Assembly (NCBI GenBank): GCA_015179125.1
Contig: WHVA01000024.1
Location: 412,329 to 476,328, forward strand
Direction: 5' to 3'
Origin: Gautieria morchelliformis
Taxonomy: Eukaryota; Basidiomycota; Agaricomycetes; Gomphales; Gomphaceae
Length of the DNA: 64,000 nt
Of the stretch, positions 11,351 through 22,068 are shown in pieces; the first letter of the stretch is position 1; every line of letters begins with the position of its first letter. The notes under the pieces were generated by a model that ran no database searches, had not been told where the DNA came from, and saw only the letters and a program-made list of their open reading frames with translations. The position numbers were made by a program, and so were the translations under genes.

Positions 11351-11497
11351 TGCAGCCATGTGTAGAGACATTACCTATCTTGATGTGTTACTTATAGCTA
11401 CTTTCAATTGCAATGAGATGTGTTTTACTTATCCCAAGTTTGATTTACCCAATGCGTTTGACCTACACCCCCATGTGAAGCATGGGTATCCACCTAG

Positions 11498-12057
11498 AGG
11501 TAAGGGTTCAAGAATCGAGTTAAGTTGGATATCAGAAATCGAGTTGGAAGGCAGAGGTCAGAGAGACAGAGGCCTTGCAAGTACTTGCTGTGGTAAGAAC
11601 AGGAAACAGTGCAAAAGAGTCACATATCAAAGTCAATTATCTGATTGCAGAACAGAGGCACACATGACTGGGTTTTATACAAAGAGCTGAGACAACATGT
11701 CAGAAGGTAGAGGTAAGCAATTCCAGTGCAAGCAAAAGTAACTAGGATAAATGGAGTAAGTAACTAATATGGAACAAGAGGAACTACAAGGGGGTGCCAG
11801 GTAGAACTAAGAACAATCAATAGGCAAAAGAACAAGGGGAATGTGGGTCTAATTGATAGTGGAACAAATGGATCACCTGATGCTCTGGACTTGCTATGCT
11901 AAGGGTCAAGTAGGGAAGGACGGTGAATAGAGCCAAAAGGGGAAGTATGTGAATAGTAATGAACAAGGGGATCAAAAGGTCAAAGTGTGGATGTTGCGGA
12001 ATAGAGCCAGAGGAGGCATCGAGGTACTAGAGTTGGTCAAGCAGCATGGTCATAACA
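11498..12057. other. Non-coding insert between Helitron ends, possible LTR remnant
   Basis: I see no gene here. The tract is purine-rich, unlike its neighbours, and its right end reads GGTCATAACA just before a Helitron-type TTACCTACCTTGATG block, which resembles the end of a reversed LTR. I could not find a matching left end or target duplication, so this stays a suggestion. Confidence 0.3.
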
Positions 12058-12223
12058 TTACCTACCTTGATGTGTTTTACTTATCTGAAAGAAATTTTCT
12101 TATCCAAATGTGTTTGACTTATCCCAAGTTTGATTTACCCAAGGTGTTTGACCTTGCTGATGCGTTTGACCTTACCGAGGCGTTTGACTTGCACCCCTGC
12201 GCTTTGCGCGGGTATCCACCTAG
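12058..12223 (+). mobile_element. Helitron 4, 3' terminal fragment
   Basis: Only the end is present: TTACCTACCTTGATG, several GTTTGACCTTACC-type lines, a CCTGCGC/GCGCGGG stem and CTAG at 12220-12223. It is immediately followed by TC, the start of the next unit. Confidence 0.8.
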
Positions 12224-12298
12224 TCAATAGTATAAAGTTGCTGGGAGGGTGGTTGTGGGTTTTACATAATAATGTTATCTAATTTGCTGAGTTTGAAT

Positions 12299-12319
12299 GC
12301 GAGCGGCGCAGCCGCGAGC
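12299..12319 (+). promoter_or_regulatory. Conserved subterminal GC hairpin of Helitron 5
   Basis: Third copy of the 21-base GCGGC-GCA-GCCGC motif, 75 bp inside the element and identical to the copy at 9080-9100. Confidence 0.6.
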
Positions 12320-12659
12320 GACCGAGCAGTGTGTCTGGTCACATGACCAGTTCGCGTCCACCGCTACTGCGCGCGCACCCACCTTCCCTCAATCCTCCTG
12401 TTGGAATTTCCTCTGGCTCAACTGCTGGCCCCCTCTGGCTCTCCTGCCCACTGTCTCTGTGCCTGCTGGATCTGTCTGTCTGCTGCTGGATCTGTTCTGC
12501 TGCTGGATCTCTGTCTGCTGCTGGATCTCTCTGTCTGCTGCTGGATCTTTGTGTCTGCTGCTGGCTCTCTGTGTCTGCTACTAGCTCTCTCTGTGTCTGG
12601 CTCTCTCTGTGTCTGGCTCTCTCTGTGTCTGTTACTGGGCTGTCTGTCTCTCTACAGCC

Positions 12660-14003
12660 CCCTCAGGTAAATATTGTTAATATTTCGCTTTTTTATCCTC
12701 TTTTGACTTCTTTCAGCCTAGGCTGCTCCTCTCATTGCCTTCCACCTTTCTGGATGGTAATTAATGGCTCTGGTGTGTTTTTTCTATCATACCTATCATT
12801 TCTTCCAATAATTTCGCTTTTTTATCCTCTTTTTGTCTTCTTTTCAGCCCCCTCTCTCAATGCCTCCCACCTTGCCTGTCTGATATTGCTGCATCTGGTG
12901 TGTGTTTGCTATCATGGTTTGATATTTATTAGAATCAGCTGCTCTCCATGGTAAATATTGCTATTTCTTGCTATAATTTTCGCTTTTTTAATCTCTTTTT
13001 GACTTATTTTCAGCTTAGGTTGCTCCTCTCATTGCCTCCACCTTTCTTGGTCATCACTCCTGCCTCCTGTGTGTTCTTTCCTCATCATATTTCTTCCACT
13101 AATTTTCGCTTTTTTATCCTCTTTTTGCCATCTTTTCAGCCCAGGTTCCTCCTCTCAGTGCTTCCCACCTTTCCTGTCTGCCATTGCTGCATCTGATGTG
13201 TGTCTTGCTATCATATTTGTTTTGTTTTGACATTTATTAGAATCAGCTTCTCTCCATGGTAAATATTTCTATTTCTTGCTATAATTTTCGCTTTTTTTAA
13301 TCTCTGTTTGACTCCTTTTCAGCCTATTTTCCTCCTCTCATTGCCTCCCACCTTTCTTGATGGTCATTACTGGCTCTGGTGTGTTTTTTCCTATCATATC
13401 TATCATTTATTCCAATAATTTTCGCTTTTTTATACCCTTTTTGCCTTCTTTTCAGCCCATGTTACTCCCCTCAGTGCCTCCCACTTGCCTATCTGTCATT
13501 GCTGCATCTGGTGTGTTTCTTCCTATCATATTTATGTTGTTTTGATATTTATTATGATCAGCTTCTCTCCCTGGTATTTCTTGCAATAATTTTCGCTTTT
13601 TTAACCTCTTTTTGACTGCTTTTCAGCCTATGTTGCTCCTCTCATTGCCTCCCACCTTTCCTGGCCATCATTACTGCCTCTGGTGTTTTTTTTTTCCTTA
13701 TCATATCTGTCATTTCTTCCAATAATTTTCGCTTTTTTATTCTCTTTTGGCCTTCTTTTCAGCCCAGGTTCCTCTCAGTGCCTCCCACCTTGCCTATCTG
13801 CCATTTCTGCATCTGGTGTGTCTCTTGCTATCATATTTATGTTGTTTTGATATTTATTAGGATCAGCTTCTATCTGTGGTGTTTCTTCCTGTAATTTTCG
13901 CTTTTTTGACCTCTTTTTGACTTCTTTTCAGCCCAGGTTGCTCCTCTCATTGCCTCCACCTTTCCTGCTCATCATTACTGCATCTGGTGTGTTTTTTTCT
14001 GTC
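12660..14003 (+). repeat. Higher-order (about 304 bp) array of intron-like units
   Basis: Acceptor-like TTTTCAG or TTTCAG sites recur near 12716, 12847, 13014, 13140, 13322, 13456, 13626, 13762 and 13930. Every second one is about 304 bp apart, so two half-units alternate. Each half has a GGTNNNT-like start, an ATAATTTTCGCTTTTTTA tract, then CAG and a short exon-like stretch (GCTCCTCTCATTGCCTCC type). The layout copies that of the 144-bp array in Helitron 2, including a TTTCGCTTTTTT core. Confidence 0.75.
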
Positions 14004-14008
14004 ATTTC

Positions 14009-14793
14009 TGTCGCGAGGAGAGACTTAGCAGCTACGGACTTTCATTTCACATGATCTAATTCATGACTTCATGCACACGACTAATGATTCACAATGTTCA
14101 CTAGAACGACTTCTATTCATGACTACTCTAACAACCTATCACTTACTATCCACATTCAATCCCATTTTGAGCACTGCGAGACACATGCATACACACCCGA
14201 ACCATCAAGACATGAGTCAACAACACAAACACATACTGACACTCACTGAGTTGAGCCAAGCGCAATACGCCACTACCGAGTACCTAGACCCATACAATGA
14301 GTTGAGTTGAGACACAAGCACAATCGACGTGCCGATTACCAGGGTGAACCAAGTCGATCCCATCTCACGATCAGGACGCATGACATACATTCTCTCCACC
14401 ATACTCGAGTCACATCTATTCTACCTATTCCATTCCACCTACCTTCCCGCCTCATCCCTCGAGTCATCAAATGAGTACGCACCTTTCTATCCTATGTCCA
14501 GGCGAGACCGAGCAGGCGAGCTGCCGTGCTGATATACAGTGTCGGCAGAACACATGCACCCATTGTACAACCATCTCCTATCATCTCTGTTGTCTGTTCT
14601 ACGTGTCGAGACCCCTATCCGAGTTGTTATAAGTAGTATGAGATGTACAACTGAAAATAATCATGAACTTGTGATACTTCTTCAACTTCGAGATACTAAG
14701 TCAACCTCAAGCTTCTCGCAATCTCATCGCACTCAGCCTCGAGCTTAAGGCCACAATCACCTATTATATTCGAGTCAACCTACATCTCTGTCA
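14009..14793. mobile_element. Solo LTR with 5-bp target duplication
   Basis: A 785-bp block starts TGTCGCGAGG and ends CTCTGTCA, with the direct repeat ATTTC on each side (14004-14008 and 14794-14798). TG...CA ends plus a perfect 5-bp duplication indicate LTR-retrotransposon insertion and recombination to a solo LTR. Composition differs from the T-rich array it interrupts. No coding sequence is seen. Confidence 0.8.
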
Positions 14794-15397
14794 ATTTCTT
14801 GCAATAATTCTTTCTTTTTATCCCTTTTTGTATTTTATTTTATATGTATATACATATATCCTGTATAATTTAAAACATTGATATCAATAGATTTCTCGGA
14901 ATTGGCTAAAAATTGAGGACAACAGCCCTGCCTGAAAATATGAGTCTATTTCTCTGTTATCCATTGTACAACCTTCTGCCATTTATTTATTTTCACTTGC
15001 TCCTACAATAATTTCTTTCACTTTTATGCTCTTGCAGATACATTATAAACAAGTGACATGCAACAAACAAGGGAAATGCTACTTGGGGGACATGCTATGT
15101 ATGGGGGGCATGCTATGCATGGGGGCCACACTATGCATGGGGGGCACGCTACGCATGGGGGCATGCTATGCACACTATACTTGGGAGACATGCTACACTC
15201 AGGGAACACATGCCATACATGGGGACATGCTACACATGATTGGCACACAGACATGGGAGAAATGTGTGGAGACAGGGTACCCAGATGTGTTACTTAGAGC
15301 TACTTTCAATCATGACAAGATGTGTTTGACCTAAGTTTCATCTACCCAATGTATTTGACCTAACCCCTGGGCAAAGCACAGGTATCATCCACCCTGG

Positions 15398-15761
15398 CAG
15401 TGGTCCCAGCACATCCAGGCTTATCCCACAGGTCCCTAGCAGTCTCAGGTCATCCAGGCTCATCCCACGTGTCCCCAGCAGTCCCTACCCAGTGCTGTGC
15501 CACACCCAGGCATATCCTGATGTGCAGCACAGGGGCATGGTAGGAGTAGACTTGCAGTATGCAGTATTTTCCCATGGGCAGTTTTACGCTGCACTAATTG
15601 GAACAAGTCCATGTTCTTTAATGTTGTATACAAAGAGGTATTGCTAAAGCCTGATTAAATATGTAGTTTCATTCCACCAAATAATTCTTTAATACTATTA
15701 ACTACCCCTGTGCAATGTTAGCCTTAACTAACCCGGTGCAAAGCACGGGTCAATTGGCTAG
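15398..15761 (+). mobile_element. Helitron 6, truncated 3' fragment of a different family
   Basis: It ends with CCCG(G)TGC/GCACGGG stem (15732-15749) and CTAG at 15758-15761, followed by T. The spacing and loop (AAA) differ from the other units, so this is a second Helitron family. It contains a decayed helicase C-terminus. Confidence 0.75.
15538..15658 (+). pseudogene. Helitron helicase C-terminus relic
   Basis: The reading GVDLQYAVFSHGQFYAAL matches the last conserved helicase block (GLDLRYPVFGHGQLYVGVS in copies 1 and 2). After a small deletion and frame change it continues FNVVYKEVLLKPD-stop, matching VYKDVLLRAP. The rest of the gene is absent. Confidence 0.8.
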
Positions 15762-16200
15762 TATAAAAGGAGGCCCTTTGCCTGCCCTTTGAGTAATCAA
15801 TCTACCCATCTTCTATCCTACACAGCTACAAATATTAAATTATTTCCAGAGTTGTGCTGCTGCATTGAACTGGTATTCTACTAGTCGTGTAAACGACACG
15901 TTCTGATAGACAGAGGCGTTAGCAATAACACCAAAGTCTTGAAGGGTTCCAAAACACCAACCCATCCCCTGTGTCTGACCCATGGAAGGCTCCCCTGCAC
16001 CCACCTGCCCCTTTTTGCTCTCTTTTCCTTCTCCATCCGCTGGAAACAATGCCACCCAAGGCACCCTCCATGGCTGATGTCCCTTCCACTCCGGCTCTGC
16101 CACAATGTGACAGTTTCACCTCTTAATCACCTCATCCAGGAAAAAATTGAAGTGGACTGCAGTCATCTCATGCAATATACCCAGGAACCCCCCCAAACCA
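15762..16200. other. Gene-poor stretch with TATA box, possible retroelement 5' fragment
   Basis: TATAAAAGG stands at 15762-15770, followed by pyrimidine-rich sequence and, at 16050, a short frame of 25 codons starting MPPKAPSMADVP. This is like the start of some Gypsy gag genes but stops at once. I see no LTR ends or target duplication. No gene is called. Confidence 0.25.
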
Positions 16201-16213
16201 CACATTCGTCTGC

Positions 16214-16759
16214 TCAGCAATCAATCAGTTTTTTATTTATTTTTACCTGGTCGTTCGGAAAGAGGTCTCCGACAATTGCGAAGTAGATGCTGCATGTGTT
16301 GAAGAATGCGCATCCCTTTTCCCGATCTCCATCAAAGTCCGCCGGAGTTGCGGGTTTGACCTTTGCCAACTTCGTGGACATCCTCTCTTCCGCCAGTTCC
16401 GCTTTTCCGAAATCCGGCTCATCCAGCATTGCATTTCCACCACCTTGTGGAATATCTAACTTAGCCAAAATCGTTTGTAAGGCTGTTTCAATCGCGTCGG
16501 TCTTCATCCGGTTCCACGTCAATTCCTCCTCCATATTCCGAAGGCGATCATCTGGATCCATGTCAGAAGGGGAAATATGGGACGGGAATTCCGGGGTTGG
16601 GAGCTCGACATAAGAAGAGGGGCTGTCGTATACCGTGTGTGCGGAAGAGGTTGCGATCTCCGAGTCGCTGTCTCCAATTCCAAACGCACCTACGCCGAAT
16701 GCAATGCGCAGTACAACTGCCGGTCCTCTAGGGGAGAGACTTTTCTGCTGTAAGGGCAA
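16214..16759 (-). pseudogene. Ty3/Gypsy gag fragment
   Basis: On the minus strand a 181-codon frame contains a coiled stretch (DDRLRNMEEELTWNRMK) and then the gag-like line PATPADFDGDREKGCAFFN...FPNDQVKI, which resembles the capsid N-terminus of fungal Gypsy gag (P..FDG.R..A..FL). It stops early (KKLIDC) before the rest of capsid and zinc knuckle. The natural start may be the Met at DMDPDDR. It is truncated on its 3' side and has no adjoining pol. Confidence 0.65.
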
Positions 16760-17409
16760 CCCTGGCTGGTTGTGGAGATCACACTACCACACAACTGACA
16801 AGGGGAAATCCAAAGTATGTATAAATGAACAGAGTATACAAGAGAGGGGATTCTCACCTGACAGCGCTTATTTATATTCACACACCCATGTACTTACAGC
16901 AGCGTTTCCCAGCATGAAAGGAAAGATAGGCGGGAGTCGGACTCGCCAGAGTTAGTAAGGTAGCCACTGGTTCTTATTGTCATGTAAAAGGAACTGCCTT
17001 ATTGTCCCGAGATGGGCTTCTGTACTGCTAGGATATTTCATATTCCAAAACTCAGTGCTCAGCATTGGATTCTGGATTGTGACTCGACGAATAAGTACAC
17101 ATGCCAACCGGGCCGCCTCATGTTTGCTTTCACGAAGGCCGCCATCGATTCACTGAGAGGTGGATGTACGGAATCAGCTATACAGTACATGAAAGGAGAG
17201 ATTGATGGATCGCAAACCAGAGCCGGACAAGCTAACTGTACTTCCATGTCGTTTGCACACCATCGTTAAAATCATAATGTGTGAAGATGCCCGGGTCTGC
17301 ACCAGTGCTTGCCCTCTTCCCTCTTTTCTTCTCTAGCTTCGGTTCATGGGGCCACCCTTGCACCACCCCGACCACAGGATCCCTGGACTTTTCCGAGATG
17401 CTGGGCATT

Positions 17410-19083
17410 CACCGCGTTTTAAGGGTTGGTAATTGTAGTCTGAGAACCTGAAAATTAGTCAGTTTATGTTGGTGCTCGGCAAAAGAGTAGGTGAGGTACG
17501 CAGATCTCCAAATAGGTCTGACCAACCCTAGGATGCGTGCACATTAGATACGCACGTCATTGATCGTGTATCTGAGTGCATCACCTATTCAGATGTGTAA
17601 ATACCCTAGTGAATTATATTATAAGTGAGCCTCATTGTCAGATGCCGACCTTGCAGGAACGGCCTCGCGCATATAGTCTACTTGGAGCGCAGTGACCTAC
17701 AGGCACACCTGCTTGTAACAGGTAATTGTATTCCAAACCAGTATGAGATAATTTAACCCACAGACATATATTAAAATATACAGAGATAATATTATTTGAA
17801 ACCAATACAAAAAACAGTCACACACATTCTCGACAGCGTCCCCACTCCCCCTTGTCTCTATATCCCATATATGCGTCATCTGTGCGCGCACGTCAGCATC
17901 AGCGTCCACGTCATAGCAGCACCTCACCTTATTCCAGGACCAGACATGATAAGCTGCCCGTCGCCGGAAAAGTCAAGCGAATAGATTTCCTCCTGGTGCC
18001 CCTCGAACACGGTGTGCATGGGCTTCTTTGTGACATGCTAGACCTGCGAAAGCAGAAAAAAAAGAGGCAAAGTCAGCACCCATCACCGCACCCCGCCCGC
18101 TCCCCCGCCCTCACGAACACGTCGCGCCACTCATGCGTATCTGTTTATCCTCGGCACCCATCATGAGGAGCTTCCGGCCGGGGCTAAACCGCATGCTGCG
18201 GATATACAGGTCCCCGAGCTTCGCGCTGCGGTGTCGTCCACCAGCATCTCGAGCGAGGCGACAAAAACCAAAAAACGAATATGAATCTGACCAACACCGC
18301 ATCAGCCCAACCACACAGAAAGAGAGACACAAAACTGTGGCACACCCTTGTTCCGCACCACGTCTTTGCACCCGTCTTCGAGTTGTGTGATGCGCGGCGT
18401 GTGCGTGTGCGCGTAACACCCTGTGGGTCAGTCAGCATGCGGCGTGGGAGGGCGAGGGACGCACCCTTCACTCGGTTGCCCCCCTGTTCTCGCGTTGTCA
18501 CAAGCCTATGGTATCAATTGCCAACGCAGAGTACCGATTGTTGAGCTGACTGACTCTGAGGCAGGGATCAACAGTCGAGAAGGATGTTATTATAGCCGCC
18601 AGAGGCACACCGCGAGTGGGTTGTGGTGGTAGGAGTGAAAGTGACGGAGTCTGAAACAAAATGAACTTACAAGTACAAGTAGTACTAGTACTTAGTACTA
18701 TTAGTATATTAGTACGAGCATCGGCGCTGTTACATAAAAATATTTTCTAAGTTCATTTGGTGAATGTATAGCTCCCCAGATGCATTCTGGGTTGACCTCA
18801 CATGGTCAAAGCACGTTTGAGAGCAATTGCTAGCAAGCACTCAACCAATTGGCACTAAAGCTTGTCATCGAGGATGGAGGGTGACCAGAATCCGATACCT
18901 TCGAGGTAGGACACATGGTCGATTAGATTTGATGTCACTCCCGGGTATTTGGACGTTCACCTTGCCGGGATCATCGTGGAATCTGGTTACTAACTAGTAC
19001 CTTGCTTTATGTAGCCCTGTCTCAAACCATATCGGATCAGGATATGTATTCCGACCACAAACACCAAGCCCTAAAATGCGGTG
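17410..19083. mobile_element. Pack-type TIR element 1 carrying a Tup1 fragment
   Basis: The left end CACCGCGTTTTAAGGGTTGG and the right end (read reversed) CACCGCATTTTAGGGCTTGG are imperfect terminal inverted repeats of about 35 bp. ATT flanks both sides (17407-17409 and 19084-19086), a 3-bp target duplication. The 1674-bp interior has no transposase but holds spliced-type exons of a Tup1 homologue on the minus strand. The 3-bp duplication and CAC start suggest CACTA-like ends, but the superfamily is not proven. Confidence 0.7.
17815..18400 (-). pseudogene. Tup1-like WD40 co-repressor, captured exon fragments
   Basis: Four exon pieces can be read on the minus strand in the order of fungal Tup1: NSKTGAKTW (near 18388-18358); GDLYIRSMRFSPGRKLL with GAEDKQIRMS (18225-18130); TKKPMHTVFEGHQEEIYSL with FSGDGQLIMSGPG (18035-17945); and MTHIWDIETRGSG (17880-17820). 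Gaps between them have GT...AG ends. In functional Tup1 these form WD40 blades that bind repressor proteins in the nucleus. Here the W-D of one blade is lost (TAG in frame before TKKP), GSGD is GPGI, and the protein is cut on both sides. It lies wholly inside the TIR element 17410-19083. Confidence 0.8.
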
Positions 19084-19202
19084 ATTGTCATTTTCAGTGT
19101 AAGAGCTGCTGACTGTGCCTATCATCGTAAGCAGCAATGTAGACATCCCACTGATGCGGGTCAATATGGGTGGGCGCATTAAATATTAACTCCCAATCCA
19201 AT

Positions 19203-22068
19203 CACCGCGTTTTAGGGCTTGGTAATCGTGGTCGGAATATGTAGGCTAGTCTGATATAGAAGCGCCAACTCCTAGACATTAGTGAGTACTCGTGATCTAC
19301 GATGATGTCGGCGCCGCGGACGTCTAAATACCTGGGGCTGGGTTCAATCTTCTGCAACCCCATGTCCTCAATCTTCAACATAGGATCACGAGTACCCAGG
19401 GTAACCCCACAACCTCGGTTGTCGGATTCTGTCATAGTACGGCTAAATCAGACCGACGCTTGATCCCAATCAGACTTCAGCCATGTGTGGCCACGCGGCA
19501 ACACATGCAAGGGCATATGATTGCTCGTTCCCGGGCTGAACTTGGAAAAATTTGGAGAGCAACAACTTAACAATATATTAGTCACTACTAGTACTAGTAG
19601 AATTCTCTGAAGTCCTTTCGGATCCCAACCTTATGTAATTAGAATACACTCGTTCTTCCTCTCTCACCGCCACCACCATGACCGTGATGTGTTCGCCCCG
19701 TGTGGGCCAGTAGCACTGGGCGGGCACATCGCGGTCATGGACATGTCTGCTTTTTGCTTTTCGTGCCCCACAGCGTGCGCACACCACACCTCACGGACCA
19801 CGGTGCGTGGGGGAACGGCGAGAGCGGCGACGGCACAGGGAAGGGCGCGGGCGGGTGAATGTGCGGGGCCATGTGCGTGTGCGCCGCCGGGTCCAACGTG
19901 TCATTCAGAGAGGGTCTTGCGCCAGATGTATGTCAGCGACTACCACCGCCATTCTTACCGATTCCGACGTCCCCCAGGGCTCTACGACCTTCTGTCCTCG
20001 CCTCCTCTTGATCGATTACAAGAGTAAATCCAACAGTGCATATAAGTATGTCTTAACCATCTCAAACGCCATATAGGCAAATTTGGCTCTTTATCCCATA
20101 TCAATGCTCTCAATGTTGGTGAAGAAGATGCCCCGGTCGATTTGACGTGGTCAGCTCCATTTTTGACATTCGCTCTTCATTTCCAATCTAGAAAACCTCA
20201 GGACAGGGCCTGTTTCGGAGCATCTCCAGGACCCCATCCCGCAGAGCTCATATCACGCCCGCCTTGATGCTGGGGAGGATGAAGAGGATGAAGATGACTT
20301 AGATGTGGAAATGGACAAAGGCGAGCACGATTCTGTCCCCGATCTCACTTCCTCCATTCGCTTTTGGTCCGACTATTCACGCATGTTCTACCATCCTCGC
20401 AGTCTCCACCGCATCCCGGACCCCTGCAGAGTGGAAGCGCGAAGCCGGATGGCCACAGGTGTCGAGAGGTTCCACGCGTACAACACGGTGAGTTCACTTG
20501 ACTACCCATATGGAAAAATTCCATGAGACTGACAAGGGATGCATATACCCAGAATCAGGCTGTGCTGGAAGACTCCTTCAGACTATTTGCAGAAGAGTGC
20601 CACTTGTTACAGGTACGTCTTCTGCCGCAGGCCGCTTGTGCTCATCGCTTAATCGGACACGTCCTTAGGGTGTCCAGCTGTGCATGGACGCGCCGTCTTT
20701 CGGCTCCTTTACAGTGTCACTTCTTTCCCGGTTCCGTGACGAGTACCCCAAACTCCCTGTCCTCAGCTTCTGTTCGCTCTCGCGGCATGATCCTGCTGAA
20801 GTCAATTTAGAGAATGTGGGTTGCATGTCTCTTATAGCCAGTTCCGCTCTGATTGATACTACGAACATATTAGACACCAGGTTGCGTGAATGCCTTGAAT
20901 GATGCATTAACACTCAATGAATTGGCGGCGTTATTGACACTGGTCGTGCCCTTACAATCTCCCACCACATGGCGTCGCAGACCGTGGAGTGAACATCTAA
21001 AGGTCGATGTGTGTGTTTGTAGCCATCTTATTTACCTAGGCTTAATCCCGCTTGAGACAGTTCACGCATCCCTACACACCTCCGCTCTCCTTGCGGCCCA
21101 CATTGAAAGTTCCACGCTTCCCCTCCGGTACGTCAGAATCCATGCACAAAACCCCGTATACCTAAACACCGTCTCGCCTCAGGTTAAACGCTTCAGTGCC
21201 CTCCTTTACAGACCTTGCATCCCTCTGCGCACAGCTTAACTGCGCGGTAACACACCTTTCGTCGCGTTATCCGGTGCATTTCCTGTAACCCCATCTCCTC
21301 CCGCTCTCGAAATACTCATTCGACTATTCACACCCTGCCTCACTGCCCAAGGTACATACTTTCTGATGGTTCTGTCATAGTTGCTGATACGTGTGAAAGG
21401 ACAAGAGTTCAGTGCCGTTTGCACAGCGGGATGTGTACCGGGGCCTAGACGCACGAGAGAAGGCGGCTGTCCAGAGCTGGGTTGTGGATGCAGAGTTGGC
21501 GGTGGGTTCGGATATGGGTCGCTCGGGTCGTGGTGAACAACCGCATGTTTTCAGGGTGCGGGGAAGGCAGTGGAAGGGCTCTTAAGGTAGAAAAGAAAAT
21601 TCTATGGGGCGGTGTGGACGCGATGTAGCTATGACGCATCGCGTTGAGGTGCTACCTATTAGAGTAATGGAACTACTTTTATCTCCACCCATCTGCCTGG
21701 TTTCGAGGGGCTCAAGTATAATCAGATTAGGACTACTTGCGAGGCTTAAACATGGATGTAGGTAATAGCATCGCAAATACACGATATGCGCGGGCACAAT
21801 TTGACAAGTTCATAAAAACTTGTGCTCAGAGGAGGCGGGTTGGTCAGGCTGTGATGAGCTCACATGTTATGATGCTGAATACCTATATTGTTTGGACCTA
21901 CGAACGAGGACTAACATCTATGAAGGTATCTAAACTGAACGCAAGGCACGCCATATTCATGATCCGAGTACCCCGACTGATCAGAGCCCGAGCACCCACT
22001 ATAACCCCGCTAGATCTCACCTACTCGTGAGAATTCCCACCACGATTACGAACCCCTAAAACGCGGTG
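19203..22068. mobile_element. Pack-type TIR element 2 carrying a Dml1/Misato fragment
   Basis: Ends are CACCGCGTTTTAGGGCTTGG (left) and, reversed, CACCGCGTTTTAGGGGTTCG (right); about 32 of the first 36 bases match. AAT lies on both sides (19200-19202 and 22069-22071). The TIR is the same family as element 1, only 119 bp away. No transposase is seen in its 2866 bp; it carries a multi-exon Dml1 fragment on the plus strand. Confidence 0.7.
19884..21350 (+). pseudogene. Dml1/Misato-like gene fragment (tubulin-related, mitochondrial inheritance)
   Basis: Dml1/Misato proteins have a tubulin-like fold and affect mitochondrial partitioning. The exons read in order NVSFREGLAPD; CPRLLLIDYKSKFGSLSH with EDAPVDLTW; an acidic stretch then RFWSDYSRMFYHPRSL; NQAVLEDSFRLFAEECHLLQ; GVQLCMDAPSFGSFT with LLSRFRDEYPKLPVL; CVNALNDALTLNELAAL; TSALLAAHIESSTLPLR; and FTDLASLCAQLNC. 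They are joined by seven or so GT-AG introns of 50-65 bp, for example GTATGT...CCCCCAG and GTACGT...CCTTAG. The N-terminal tubulin-like start (about 60 residues) is missing and the frame breaks after VHF near 21290, so it is a fragment. It sits between the TIRs of 19203-22068. Confidence 0.82.

Larger units (their letters stand above)
8993..11497 (+). mobile_element. Helitron 3, non-autonomous satellite-bearing relative
   Basis: It follows Helitron 2 directly. The first bases are degenerate (TT instead of TC), but the GGTGGGTTGTGGG block and GC hairpin (9080-9100) match the other units. The interior is E-box palindromes, a TATA box, then CTGTCTGC, AT-rich and ATGCATG satellites, with no RepHel gene. 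The 3' end keeps a relic of the helicase terminus (GATGTGTTACTTA near 11380), a CCCATG...CATGGG hairpin near 11469-11486, and CTAG at 11494-11497. It looks like an internal-deletion derivative of an autonomous element. Confidence 0.75.
12224..15397 (+). mobile_element. Helitron 5, non-autonomous, interrupted by a solo LTR
   Basis: It begins TCAATAG directly after CTAG and shares the GGTGGTTGTGGG block, GC hairpin and E-box with the other units. The interior has CTGCTGGATCT repeats, a 304-bp higher-order intron-like array, a solo LTR (14009-14793) and a short ATGCATG satellite (15070-15240). The 3' end repeats the relic TGTTACTTAGAGCTAC and ends with a weak hairpin and CTGG (15394-15397), which still fits CTRR. 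The right boundary is less certain than the left. Confidence 0.65.

Noticed and set aside
10239-11397. Several long frames on both strands (Cys/His/Met-rich)
   Set aside because: All are readings of the ATGCATG satellite, which has no stops in several frames.
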